Assembly: GCF_001690705.1 (NCBI RefSeq)
Contig: NZ_LZGK01000014.1
Coordinates: 186,001-250,000 of the forward strand
Reading direction: 5' to 3'
Source of the DNA: Gilliamella sp. wkB178
GTDB taxonomy: Bacteria; Pseudomonadota; Gammaproteobacteria; Enterobacterales; Orbaceae
DNA length: 64,000 nt
The translations under genes and the position numbers were made by a program. The notes beneath the pieces are model-generated. The model was not told the DNA's origin and searched no databases. It worked only from the letters and a program-made list of their open reading frames with translations. Every line of letters begins with the position of its first letter. Within the stretch, counting starts at the first letter, position 1. Below are positions 38,997 through 47,779 of the stretch, piece by piece.

Positions 38997-40304
38997 ATGA
39001 TAAAAACGGAATTCAAAACTGAGCTTTTAACTCGCCGTGAAAAATTGTTAGCACAAATGGAATCTAATAGTGTTGCACTTTTTTTTGCTGCCCCAGAGGT
39101 AGTACGTAGTAATGATACCCATTACCCATATAGGCAAAATAGTGATTTTTGGTATTTTACGTTTTTTTCTGAACCAGAAGCAGTATTTGCTATTGTAAAG
39201 CAATCAGATAATAATTCTAGATGTGTGTTATTTAATCGAAAAAAAGATCCATTAGCAGAAACATGGACAGGTTATCGTTTAGGACAACAAGCTGCATTAG
39301 ATGCAATTTTGGTTGATGAAGCCTATCTGTTTGATGAAATAAATAATGTACTCCCTGATTTATTAAATGGCAAAACTGCGATTTATCATGCGGATCAACA
39401 ATATGAATATGCTGATCAAATTGTCAAAAAAACACTAACAATTTTACGACAAGGCACAAGGTTAAATTTATCTGCACCAAGTAAATTGATAGATTGGCGA
39501 CCTATAGTACATGAGATGCGTATGTTCAAATCTGAATTTGAAATGGCAATTTTGCGAAATTCTTGCAAGATTAGTGCTCAAGCACATATACGGGCGATGC
39601 AAAAATGTAAACCACAAATGTTTGAGTATCAGTTAGAGGCCGAGATTTTACATGAATTTGCTAGGCATGGGGCTCGTTGGCCATCTTATAACACTATAGT
39701 TGGCGGCGGTAATAATGGTTGTATCTTACATTATGAAAATAATAGTGCCGAATTAAAAGATGGTGAATTAGTGCTGATAGATGCCGGTTGTGAATATCAA
39801 TATTATGCGGGTGATATTACGCGAACTTTTCCTGTAAATGGCAAATTTAGCAAAGCGCAACGTGAAATATATAACATTGTATTAGCATCACAATATCAAG
39901 CTATTTCATTATTTAAACCTGGCACATCAATTAAAGAAGTTAATGAACATGTGGTTCGAACAATGGTTGAGGGTTTAATTAGACTTGGAATAATGCAAGG
40001 TAATGTTGATAGCTTAATTGCTGATAGATCATACATTACTTACTATATGCATGGTTTAGGGCATTGGTTAGGAATAGATGTGCATGATGTTGGTAGTGGT
40101 CGAGATCGTATTTTAGCACCAGGTATGGTATTGACTGTTGAACCTGGCTTGTATATAAATCAAGATGCTGATGTACCAGAACGTTATAAAGGTATTGGTA
40201 TTCGTATAGAAGATAATATTTTGATTACAGAGTCTGGAAATGAAGTTCTTACTGCTGATGTTCCTAAAGATCCAGATCAAATTGAAAAATTAATGCTAAA
40301 ATAA
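38997..40304 (+). CDS. pepP: Xaa-Pro aminopeptidase (aminopeptidase P)
   Basis: Removes N-terminal residues preceding proline, using two metal ions. It has 435 residues (E. coli 441). The N-terminal creatinase-like domain has NSDFWYFTFFSEPEA. The pita-bread catalytic domain shows the metal ligands in VLIDAGCEYQYYAGDITRTF (two Asp), the His in YYMHGLGHWLGIDVHDVG and the Glu in LTVEPGLYI and GIRIEDNIL. In E. coli it is followed by ubiH; here tonB faces it. Confidence 0.95.
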   Translation: MIKTEFKTELLTRREKLLAQMESNSVALFFAAPEVVRSNDTHYPYRQNSDFWYFTFFSEPEAVFAIVKQSDNNSRCVLFNRKKDPLAETWTGYRLGQQAALDAILVDEAYLFDEINNVLPDLLNGKTAIYHADQQYEYADQIVKKTLTILRQGTRLNLSAPSKLIDWRPIVHEMRMFKSEFEMAILRNSCKISAQAHIRAMQKCKPQMFEYQLEAEILHEFARHGARWPSYNTIVGGGNNGCILHYENNSAELKDGELVLIDAGCEYQYYAGDITRTFPVNGKFSKAQREIYNIVLASQYQAISLFKPGTSIKEVNEHVVRTMVEGLIRLGIMQGNVDSLIADRSYITYYMHGLGHWLGIDVHDVGSGRDRILAPGMVLTVEPGLYINQDADVPERYKGIGIRIEDNILITESGNEVLTADVPKDPDQIEKLMLK

Positions 40305-40400
40305 ATCTCATCGATTGAGAAAAGTGTTTTATATATTATGTTGGTATTATTAAGCTGAAAAATATAAATAATTAAAATAGATTAGTAAAAACTAATAGAC

Positions 40401-41225
40401 TTAAACGCCATCTAAATTGATTGATTTATCACGATTAAAAATAATTTTAATTTTTAAATTATTTGCAGCTATAGGTTTATACTTCCATGTTTTCATTGCA
40501 GTAATAACTGAGCGATTAAAAATATTATTGGGATTGGCTTCAACAATACGTATATTTTCGACTCGTCCATCACTATTTACATCAAAAATCGCTATCACAT
40601 ATCCTTCTAAACGCATGTCTAGAGCCCGACGCGGATATTCTGGTTGGTTGCGACTAATGGGGGATGGTGTCGCCGAAAATTGACGATTATCAGAAATTGA
40701 CGGTGCTACAGCAGTTTTGGCGATATTATTATCACTGACAATTTCTTGCCTAACTCGTTGGTATTCAGACTTTTGTGCGGGAGGTTGCTTCTTTTTGGGT
40801 TTCACTTTTTGTTCTTGTTTAATAACAGCCTCTTTTACTGGTATTGGTTCGGGCTTAACTTCTTCTTTAACCACTTCCGGTTCAGTAACTGGCTCTATAG
40901 TCGGTTCTTCGACTGGAGGAGTCTCAACTACTTCATTATTTTCTTTATTTTGAGTTTCAGTGGTATTTTCAACTAATGATTGTTCTGGGGCCGCCAATTG
41001 CGTTAAATCAACCATAACAGCTTTAATACTATCATTACCTTCATCGACTACAATATTGTTTGCAAATAGAGCCGAACTAAATAGCAAACCAGCAAAACAA
41101 AAGTGTGACAATACCGAAAGCGTTGCATATAAAAAAACGCTTTTAGATTTTTTATCTGTATGAGATAGGGGAATCTCCTTATCATTGATGTCTATATCAA
41201 AGTTGATCTTCATAACTATTGTCAT
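40401..41225 (-). CDS. tonB: TonB energy-transducing protein
   Basis: Links the inner-membrane proton motive force to TonB-dependent outer-membrane receptors. It has 274 residues; a start at the second ATG (MKINFDIDIN) is equally possible. The N-terminal helix at about 27-55 anchors it. A Pro/Glu/Lys/Val-rich spanning region (about 95-160) follows, and the C-terminal domain has RNQPEYPRRALDMRLEGYVIAIFDVNSDGRV and AMKTWKYKP. No exbB or exbD is adjacent. A Fur-like box lies upstream, consistent with iron control. Confidence 0.92.
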   Translation of the reverse strand: MTIVMKINFDIDINDKEIPLSHTDKKSKSVFLYATLSVLSHFCFAGLLFSSALFANNIVVDEGNDSIKAVMVDLTQLAAPEQSLVENTTETQNKENNEVVETPPVEEPTIEPVTEPEVVKEEVKPEPIPVKEAVIKQEQKVKPKKKQPPAQKSEYQRVRQEIVSDNNIAKTAVAPSISDNRQFSATPSPISRNQPEYPRRALDMRLEGYVIAIFDVNSDGRVENIRIVEANPNNIFNRSVITAMKTWKYKPIAANNLKIKIIFNRDKSINLDGV

Positions 41226-41252
41226 TGCTAATTTAAGGTGGATAGTTTAAAT

Positions 41253-41271
41253 GAAAATGCTTATCATTTGT
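41253..41271 (-). promoter_or_regulatory. Fur-like box upstream of tonB
   Basis: On the minus strand ACAAATGATAAGCATTTTC matches the 19-bp Fur consensus at 14 positions. It is 27 bases before the tonB start and overlaps a perfect 8-bp inverted repeat GAAAATGC/GCATTTTC (41253-41260, 41273-41280). Confidence 0.65.
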
Positions 41272-41382
41272 AGCATTTTCTTAAAACTATAAAATAACCA
41301 ATATCAAAAACTTGTTGTGGGATGATATTTATCAGATAATAGCTATTAGCTATTTATATACTTATTTATAACGGTTAACCTG

Positions 41383-42369
41383 ATGAATAATCCATCGATA
41401 AATCAAATTATTGAACTCGTTAAAGAAGATTTAATTAAAGTAAATGAAGCGATTCAAGCAGAACTGAGTTCTGATGTAGCTTTAATTAATCAATTAGGTA
41501 ATTACATTATTAGCAGTGGTGGTAAACGTATTCGTCCTATTATTGCATTATTAGTAGCGAAAGCCCTTAATTATCAGGGGGATAAGCATATTATTACCGC
41601 AGCTTTTATTGAGTTCATACATACTGCCACTTTACTGCATGATGATGTGGTGGATGAATCAGATTTGCGCCGAGGTAAATCGACAGCAAATGCACTTTTT
41701 GGTAATGCTGCAAGTGTTTTGGTAGGGGATTATATTTACACTCGTTCATTTCAAATGATGGTGCGCACAGAATCGTTTAAAGTATTAACCATTATGTCAG
41801 CGGCAACCAATGTGATAGCTGAAGGTGAAGTACAACAATTAATTAATTGTAATGATCCTGATATTACTAAGGAACAATACTTAGAAGTTATTTATCGTAA
41901 AACTGCCCGTTTATTTGAAGCTACATCCCATTCTGCGGCGGTACTCGCTGGCGCCGATGAACGACAAGAGTTTGCACTGCAAGAGTATGGAAAATATTTA
42001 GGAACCGCTTTTCAAATTATTGATGATTTACTTGATTATAGTGCCGATAGCAATCAAAAATTAGGTAAAAATTTGGGTGATGACCTTAATGAAGGTAAAC
42101 CTACATTACCACTTTTACATGCTATGCATCATACTAAAAATCCTCAGGATTCGCGTTTAATTCGACAAGCTATTGAACAAGGTAATGGTAGACATTTGTT
42201 AAATCGTATTTTACAAATAATGGATGAATGTGGATCACTTGAGTTTACTTTACAAGCTGCACAGCAAGAAGCAAAAAAAGCATTTGATGTTATAGATGTT
42301 TTACCTGATTCCCCATATAAACAAGCATTGCAAGATCTAGCTTTACTTTCAGTCAAAAGAGAAAACTAG
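41383..42369 (+). CDS. ispB: Octaprenyl diphosphate synthase
   Basis: Builds the long polyprenyl tail of ubiquinone and menaquinone from isopentenyl and farnesyl diphosphate. It has 328 residues (E. coli 323). The first Asp-rich motif is in TLLHDDVVDESDLRRG, the second in QIIDDLLDYSADSNQKLGKN, with SGGKRIRPIIALL near the N-terminus. It is a single gene divergent from tonB; the rplU-rpmA pair that borders ispB in E. coli is absent here. Confidence 0.95.
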   Translation: MNNPSINQIIELVKEDLIKVNEAIQAELSSDVALINQLGNYIISSGGKRIRPIIALLVAKALNYQGDKHIITAAFIEFIHTATLLHDDVVDESDLRRGKSTANALFGNAASVLVGDYIYTRSFQMMVRTESFKVLTIMSAATNVIAEGEVQQLINCNDPDITKEQYLEVIYRKTARLFEATSHSAAVLAGADERQEFALQEYGKYLGTAFQIIDDLLDYSADSNQKLGKNLGDDLNEGKPTLPLLHAMHHTKNPQDSRLIRQAIEQGNGRHLLNRILQIMDECGSLEFTLQAAQQEAKKAFDVIDVLPDSPYKQALQDLALLSVKREN

Positions 42370-42472
42370 TTATTAATTGGTGCGTTTTTATACTTAAACA
42401 TAGGGTTCTCCGCAAACATCTTGTCATTGACTATGTAAGCTATAATCCATTATATAAAATAAGGTATTACTT

Positions 42473-43336
42473 ATGTTTAAACGGTCTTGGCCGGTCTTAT
42501 TAATTGTTATTTCGATGATTTCGGTACAAGGTAGTGCTTCAATGGCCAAATACCTTTTCCCAGTACTTGGGCCAGAAGGAATGACTGCGTGGCGTTTAAT
42601 TTTTTCATCAATCTTATTAGTTATCATTTTTAAGCCTTGGCGCAAACCAATGACTAAGTTAGCATTTAAATACATATTTTTATACGGCATTGTAATGGGA
42701 TGTATGAATTTATGCTTTTATAATGCAATTGCGCGGATCCCAGTTGGTATTGGAGTAGCAATTGAACTCACTGGACCAATCATGGTCGCAATGTGTTCTT
42801 CACGCCGCTTAACGGACTTTATTTGGTTAGCAATTGCTGTGTTAGGTCTAGCAATATTATTACCAATTCATCAAGCATCAAGTAACTTAGATCCCATTGG
42901 GATTTTATTGGCATTAGCAGCAGGTAGTTGTTGGGCTGGTTACATTTTATTTGGTCGTAAGGCTGGAGCCATTCACGGTTCGTCAAGTGTTGCTATTGGT
43001 TCAGTAATAGCCTCGTTATTTATATTCCCAATTGGGGTGTGGCAATGTGGAAGTGTGATGTTTTCCGTGGATCTTTTGCCATTAGCTTTTGTGGTGGCAT
43101 TACTTGCATCGGCTATCCCTTATGGTTTAGATATGATTGCACTACCAAGATTACCGGCACAAACATTCAGTACTTTAATGAGCTTATCGCCGGTTTTCGC
43201 CGCCTTTTCTGGTTTTATTATTTTGCATGAACAGTTGAATTGTTATCAATGGTTAGCTATCGGTTTTATTATTATCTCTTCTATAGGTACGGTGCTAACT
43301 ATGAATCGACAGACTAAACTTAAATCAATTAAATAA
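42473..43336 (+). CDS. rhtA: EamA-family exporter RhtA (threonine/homoserine efflux)
   Basis: The protein has 287 residues with ten predicted helices arranged as two EamA repeats. Runs matching E. coli RhtA include SVQGSASMAKYLFPVLGPEG, TAWRLIFSSI, IELTGPIMVAMCSSRR, AVLGLAILLP, AGSCWAGYILFGRKAGA, IPYGLDMIALPRLP and TFSTLMSLSPVFAAFSG. E. coli RhtA exports threonine, homoserine and some other amino acids. It stands alone and converges on ffh. Confidence 0.87.
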   Translation: MFKRSWPVLLIVISMISVQGSASMAKYLFPVLGPEGMTAWRLIFSSILLVIIFKPWRKPMTKLAFKYIFLYGIVMGCMNLCFYNAIARIPVGIGVAIELTGPIMVAMCSSRRLTDFIWLAIAVLGLAILLPIHQASSNLDPIGILLALAAGSCWAGYILFGRKAGAIHGSSSVAIGSVIASLFIFPIGVWQCGSVMFSVDLLPLAFVVALLASAIPYGLDMIALPRLPAQTFSTLMSLSPVFAAFSGFIILHEQLNCYQWLAIGFIIISSIGTVLTMNRQTKLKSIK

Positions 43337-43363
43337 TCAGTTTAAGTAATAGTGGTATGTGAA

Positions 43364-43430
43364 TATCGCGCATAAAATAGCGCGATAAAGTAATAATAAT
43401 CAATAAGTTGAAATCTAGTTATGATTTCAA
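43364..43430. repeat. Two consecutive hairpins between rhtA and ffh
   Basis: TATCGCGC/GCGCGATA (43364-43371, 43380-43387; 8-base loop) is followed by TTGAAATC/GATTTCAA (43408-43415, 43423-43430; 7-base loop). Both stems are perfect. They lie in the convergent gap and probably end transcription from one or both sides, although T-tracts are weak. Confidence 0.5.
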
Positions 43431-43468
43431 TTTATGCTAATGACATAAAATCAGGCAAATAACTCAGA

Positions 43469-44833
43469 TTAACGAGGGAATCCCATGCCACCGCCCATTA
43501 TGCCTTTCATTTGTCGCATCATTTTCATCATGCCACCACCTTTCATTTTTTTCATCATCTTTTGCATGTCTTCAAACTGTTTGAGTAATTTGTTAACATC
43601 TTGTACTTGGGTACCAGAACCATTAGCTATACGACGTTTGCGTGATCCTTTGATAATTTCGGGATTAGCGCGTTCTTTTAAAGTCATAGAACCAATAATT
43701 GCTTCCATTTTTATGGTAATTTTATCATCCATTTGCGCTTTTATATGATCGGGTAATTGACCAACACCTGGCAATTTAGCTAACATGGCACCCATTCCAC
43801 CCATATTGCGCATTTGTTTAAGCTGATCTTGAAAATCATTAAAGTCAAATTTATCGCCTTTTTTAAGTTTTTTGGCAATTTTTTCTGCTTTTTCGCGATC
43901 AACATTACTTTGTAGTTCTTCTATTAATGAAATTACATCACCCATACCTAAAATACGTGACGCAATGCGATCTGGATAAAATGGTTCTAAAGCATCAGTT
44001 TTTTCACCCATCCCTAAAAATTTGATTGGTTTTCCGGTAATATGACGGATAGAGAGCGCTGCACCCCCGCGAGCATCACCATCAACTTTAGTTAGAATTA
44101 CTCCAGTTAGTGGTAAAGCATCATTGAAGGCTTTAGCAGTATTGGCGGCATCTTGACCGGTCATGGCGTCAACCACAAATAAGGTTTCAATAGGGTTAAT
44201 TGCTTGATGAAGAGCTTTAATTTCATCCATCATATCACTATCAACATGTAAGCGACCGGCGGTATCGACAATTAATACATCAAAAAATTGCAATTTAGCA
44301 TGAGAAATCGCTTTATTAACAATATTAACAGGTTTCTCATTGACATCTGATGGAAAAAATTCTACATCTATAGCTTTGGCTAGTGTTTCTAGCTGTTTAA
44401 TCGCAGCAGGGCGATATACGTCAGCAGATACTACCAGTACTTTCTTTTTCTGTTTTTCTTTAAGAAATTTAGCTAATTTAGCTACACTAGTAGTTTTACC
44501 GGCACCTTGTAAACCAGCCATTAAAATCACGGCTGGAGGTTGAGTCGCCAAATTAAGTGAGCTATTCACTTCACCCATTGCAGTGGTGAGTTCGGATTGT
44601 ACAATTTTGATAAACTCTTGACCCGGGGTTAAGCTTTTATTAACGTCGAGGCCAACAGCTTTTGTTTTAACTTGATTAATAAAGTCACGGACAACTGGTA
44701 ATGCAACATCTGCTTCGAGTAGTGCCATACGTACATCGCGCAGCGCATCTTTGATATTTTCTTCTGATAATCGCCCGCGACCACTAATATTTCGCAATGT
44801 CTGTGATAAACGGTCAGTTAGGTTCTCAAACAT
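43469..44833 (-). CDS. ffh: Signal recognition particle protein Ffh
   Basis: GTPase that delivers nascent membrane proteins to FtsY with 4.5S RNA. It has 454 residues from ATG 44833 (MFENLTDRLSQTLRNI; E. coli 453). An upstream TTG at 44845 is not the usual start. The N and G domains carry GLQGAGKTTSVAKLA, DTAGRLHVDSDMM and TKVDGDARGGAALS. The M domain ends in the methionine-rich tail MMKKMKGGGMMKMMRQM. It is a single gene with its own upstream gap. Confidence 0.98.
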   Translation of the reverse strand: MFENLTDRLSQTLRNISGRGRLSEENIKDALRDVRMALLEADVALPVVRDFINQVKTKAVGLDVNKSLTPGQEFIKIVQSELTTAMGEVNSSLNLATQPPAVILMAGLQGAGKTTSVAKLAKFLKEKQKKKVLVVSADVYRPAAIKQLETLAKAIDVEFFPSDVNEKPVNIVNKAISHAKLQFFDVLIVDTAGRLHVDSDMMDEIKALHQAINPIETLFVVDAMTGQDAANTAKAFNDALPLTGVILTKVDGDARGGAALSIRHITGKPIKFLGMGEKTDALEPFYPDRIASRILGMGDVISLIEELQSNVDREKAEKIAKKLKKGDKFDFNDFQDQLKQMRNMGGMGAMLAKLPGVGQLPDHIKAQMDDKITIKMEAIIGSMTLKERANPEIIKGSRKRRIANGSGTQVQDVNKLLKQFEDMQKMMKKMKGGGMMKMMRQMKGIMGGGMGFPR

Positions 44834-44898
44834 AATTAATCTCAATAAATAAAAAATTTCCGATTATCATATCAGAAAATTGTCAGAAGTCCCATGTC

Positions 44899-44944
44899 CA
44901 TAATTTTGTCCTAACTTGACATAAAATTATGATCCTGTTCAAAT
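44899..44944 (+). promoter_or_regulatory. ridA promoter with overlapping inverted repeat
   Basis: TTGACA (44916-44921), 17 bases, then TCAAAT (44939-44944) forms a plausible promoter. The arms CATAATTTT (44899-44907) and AAAATTATG (44923-44931) flank the -35 element, so a regulator could bind across it. Confidence 0.45.
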
Positions 44945-45010
44945 GTTAAGAGTTAACAGTGTGACTTTGAGTCATCATATAAAGAATAGCTATACAGGAG
45001 ATAAAACGAT

Positions 45011-45394
45011 ATGGCGAAGATTATTAATACCGATCAAGCACCTGCTGCGATTGGTCCCTATGTTCAAGCAGTTGATCTAGGTAATATTATGTTTGCATCA
45101 GGGCAAATTCCAATAGATCCAGCTACTGGTGCCATGCCAAGTTGTGTTAAAGAACAAACCAAACAAAGTCTGGCAAACGTTAAAGCGATTATTACTGCGG
45201 CAGGTTATGCCGTAAATAATATTGTCAAAACTACAATCTTTTTAGCTGATATGAATGATTTTGTAGCGGTAAATGGAGTCTATGAGTCATTTTTTAGTGA
45301 AAACAATGCCTCATTCCCTGCGCGTTCTTGTGTACAAGTTGCCAGAATACCCAAAGACGCTAAAGTTGAAATTGAAGTGATTGTAGCTAAATAG
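45011..45394 (+). CDS. ridA: RidA family 2-iminobutanoate/2-iminopropanoate deaminase
   Basis: Hydrolyses reactive enamine/imine products of PLP enzymes, protecting other PLP enzymes from damage. It has 127 residues (E. coli 128). The signature AAIGPYVQAVDLGNIMFASGQIP is at the N-terminus, and ARSCVQVARIPKDAKVEIEVIVA at the C-terminus carries the substrate-binding Arg of RidA. The ribosome site AGGAG is 12 bases upstream. It is followed by a hairpin and then tyrB. Confidence 0.93.
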   Translation: MAKIINTDQAPAAIGPYVQAVDLGNIMFASGQIPIDPATGAMPSCVKEQTKQSLANVKAIITAAGYAVNNIVKTTIFLADMNDFVAVNGVYESFFSENNASFPARSCVQVARIPKDAKVEIEVIVAK

Positions 45395-45404
45395 ATTTAT
45401 TAGT

Positions 45405-45432
45405 TAAATTAGCACATTATGGTGCTAATTTA
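45405..45432 (+). terminator. Hairpin after ridA
   Basis: TAAATTAGCAC (45405-45415) and GTGCTAATTTA (45422-45432) form an 11-bp perfect stem with a 6-base loop, 10 bases after the ridA stop. The downstream GCAATTTAATTTG is only weakly T-rich. Confidence 0.6.
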
Positions 45433-45612
45433 GCAATTTAATTTGTAAAAGCATTTCGAATAGCCTATTACTTTAGCATTATATTTTCTATTAAATAATA
45501 ATTTAATAAACACTATAATTCTTCAAAAGACCTTCAATCATACTATAAATTTATTTTCAATAATCAATAAAATAATCTATTATTAAACTAGCATTTATTG
45601 ATTGATTGCCTC

Positions 45613-45645
45613 TTGACTTGGTGCAATAATCTACAATAGATTATT
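45613..45645 (+). promoter_or_regulatory. tyrB promoter with operator-like palindrome
   Basis: TTGACT (45613-45618) is followed 18 bases later by TAGATT (45637-45642). The region from 45625 to 45645 is a perfect palindrome, AATAATCTA-CAA-TAGATTATT. A second copy of the left arm occurs at 45571-45579. It does not match the TyrR box consensus. Confidence 0.5.
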
Positions 45646-45675
45646 ACTATTTAGTACATAAATTAGGTTATATAT

Positions 45676-46869
45676 ATGTTTGAAAAAGTAGAGCCATATG
45701 CTGGAGACCCCATTTTATCATTAGTGGCTGATTTTAATAATGATAATCGAAAAGATAAAACAAATTTAAGTATTGGTTATTACTATGACGAGTATGGTGT
45801 TGTTCCACAATTAGAATGTGTTAAAACTGCTCGTGATTATGTTTATAATAACCAAAAAGAAGCACAACTCTATTTACCAATGAGTGGTTTACCTAGTTAT
45901 TGTCAGGCTATTCAAGCTTTATTATTGGGTGAGGGACATCCTGCATATCAAAACAAACGTATTGCAACCATTCAAACATTAGGCGGTTCCGGCGCCTTGA
46001 AAGTGGGAGCTGATTTTTTATTTCGTTATTTCCCTTCATCAGAGGTTTGGGTTAGTGATCCAACTTGGGAAAATCATATTGCGATTTTTAATGGTGCAGG
46101 GTTTAAGGTTAATAAATATCCTTATTTTGATCCACAAACTTGTGGGGTTAAATTTGATGCTATGTTAGCAGTATTGAATCAATTACCGGCTAAAAGTATT
46201 GTGTTATTACATCCTTGTTGTCATAATCCAACTGGAGCAGATTTAACTCACACTCAGTGGGATCAAGTAATAGAGGTGTTATTGGCACGAGATCTTATTC
46301 CTTTTATGGACATCGCTTATCAAGGATTTGGTGAAAGTATTGAAGATGATGCCTATGCTATTAAAAAAGTTGCAGAAAAAGGACTATGTGGTTTTATAAG
46401 TAATTCATTTTCAAAAATATTTTCGCTATATGGTGAGAGAGTAGGTGGTTTATCCGTACTATGTGAAGATAGTGAAGTTGCTAATCGGGTTTTAGGTCAA
46501 CTTCAAGCAACAGTAAGGCGTAATTATTCAAGCCCTGCCGCTTATGGAGCGCAGCTAGTATCATATGTTTTGAATAATTCTGCTCTAAAATCGCAATGGT
46601 ATAAAGAAGTTGCATTAATGCGTGAACGTATAGTATTAATGCGATCCACTTTAGTAGACTCGTTAAAAAAAGCAGTACCCGATCGAGATTTCGATTTTTT
46701 TGTCAAGCAGCGAGGCATGTTTAGTTATACTGGTTTTACTCAAGCACAAGTTACTTACTTAAAAAATAATTTTGCTGTTTATTTGGTGGGCAGTGGAAGG
46801 ATGTGTGTGGCTGGTTTAAATCATCATAATATTTACCGTGTAGCTGAAGCTTTCGCTGCATTAAAATAA
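45676..46869 (+). CDS. tyrB: Aromatic amino acid aminotransferase TyrB
   Basis: Class I PLP enzyme for the last step of tyrosine and phenylalanine synthesis, also able to use aspartate and leucine. It has 397 residues, the same as E. coli TyrB. Long shared runs include [64 protein letters not shown] and [17 protein letters not shown]. The PLP lysine is in [18 protein letters not shown]. This resemblance favours TyrB over AspC. It is preceded by a promoter overlapped by a palindrome. Confidence 0.93.
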   Translation: MFEKVEPYAGDPILSLVADFNNDNRKDKTNLSIGYYYDEYGVVPQLECVKTARDYVYNNQKEAQLYLPMSGLPSYCQAIQALLLGEGHPAYQNKRIATIQTLGGSGALKVGADFLFRYFPSSEVWVSDPTWENHIAIFNGAGFKVNKYPYFDPQTCGVKFDAMLAVLNQLPAKSIVLLHPCCHNPTGADLTHTQWDQVIEVLLARDLIPFMDIAYQGFGESIEDDAYAIKKVAEKGLCGFISNSFSKIFSLYGERVGGLSVLCEDSEVANRVLGQLQATVRRNYSSPAAYGAQLVSYVLNNSALKSQWYKEVALMRERIVLMRSTLVDSLKKAVPDRDFDFFVKQRGMFSYTGFTQAQVTYLKNNFAVYLVGSGRMCVAGLNHHNIYRVAEAFAALK

Positions 46870-46899
46870 TAACGTTGTTGAATGAAAGGAGTACTATTT

Positions 46900-47049
46900 A
46901 TGTTTCGTAAAATGTTTGTTTTGATGTTAGGTGTTATTATGGCGACTCTAGTTGTAGGTTGTAATACTGTCAAGGGTGTAGGCCAGGATGTTCAGTCAGG
47001 TGGAAAGGCTATCTCCAAATCAGCTGAAAAAGTCAGTGAAAAAATGTAA
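46900..47049 (+). CDS. Entericidin-family small lipoprotein
   Basis: A 49-residue protein with a strong ribosome site (AAAGGAG, 8 bases before ATG). The signal peptide MFRKMFVLMLGVIMATLVVG ends in lipobox VVGC (Cys21). The mature peptide begins CNTVKGVGQDVQSGGKAI and ends in a helical, Lys/Ser/Glu-rich tail. This is the pattern of EcnA/EcnB entericidins (CNTxxGxGxDxxxxGxxI). In E. coli two such genes lie in tandem as toxin and antidote; here only one is seen. It starts 30 bases after tyrB and is followed by another lipoprotein. Confidence 0.85.
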   Translation: MFRKMFVLMLGVIMATLVVGCNTVKGVGQDVQSGGKAISKSAEKVSEKM

Positions 47050-47105
47050 GTTAGTAAATATTGTTTATACTTATATTTGAAATAATAAATAAGTTTGGAT
47101 AAAAA

Positions 47106-47612
47106 ATGCAGCGAGTGTTAATTGGCGTAACATTATTTTTACTCGTTGGTTGCGGTTCGTTATTAAATTATCGGACCGCACCTTTAGTAATGCAAAATTG
47201 TCAGTATACAACACGTCCAGGTGTAGAATTTTTGTTTAATCCATTGCCTGCTAACATATCAAGTTATCAACATGTATATATTGCTCAAAGTCGAGATAGC
47301 CGGGTTTTACCTGCTGAATATGCAGGTATGAGAGGTAAATTGACGAATCAGTTTTTCGTACGCGATTATCCAAAAGAAACCTTTTGGCGAGCTCAAACTT
47401 TATTAGAACGGGCAACTTTATATGATGATGGATATGATGACGTGTATATCAGTCCTCAACAAAAAGAAGATCGTGATCGCAAAGCTAAATTTGTAGTAAG
47501 AAAGGCAATATTACAAAATTGCCAAGTAGTGTATATTGCGATTGATTCTTTAACTACCAATAGAGATAATCCTCAATTAATAGAAGCGGCTGGTTTAACG
47601 ATTATAAAATAA
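47106..47612 (+). CDS. Lipoprotein of unknown function
   Basis: The protein has 168 residues. A short signal peptide (MQRVLIGVTLFLLVG) ends in lipobox LVGC at Cys16. The mature part has two cysteines (QNCQYT, LQNCQVVYI) that could pair, an acidic YDDGYDDVYIS segment and no recognised domain. It follows the entericidin-like gene by 56 bases and may share its transcript. An envelope location is expected. Confidence 0.6.
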   Translation: MQRVLIGVTLFLLVGCGSLLNYRTAPLVMQNCQYTTRPGVEFLFNPLPANISSYQHVYIAQSRDSRVLPAEYAGMRGKLTNQFFVRDYPKETFWRAQTLLERATLYDDGYDDVYISPQQKEDRDRKAKFVVRKAILQNCQVVYIAIDSLTTNRDNPQLIEAAGLTIIK

Positions 47613-47779
47613 CGATAAAATATAATAGTAAAGATAGTATCCCAAAGGTTGCTCAGTTAGTTATTATCTTAATACAACTAGTTATTGGTATTGTTAATTG
47701 GATTTCGTATATGTTAATGGATATTATAATGAGTTAACATATAAGGTGTGTATAGATTAATTTGTTTTAAGGAAAGAAA

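Noticed and set aside
40717-40976. Open frames opposite the tonB spacer region
   Set aside because: They mirror the Pro/Glu/Lys-rich spacer of TonB, have no ribosome sites and no protein-like conservation.
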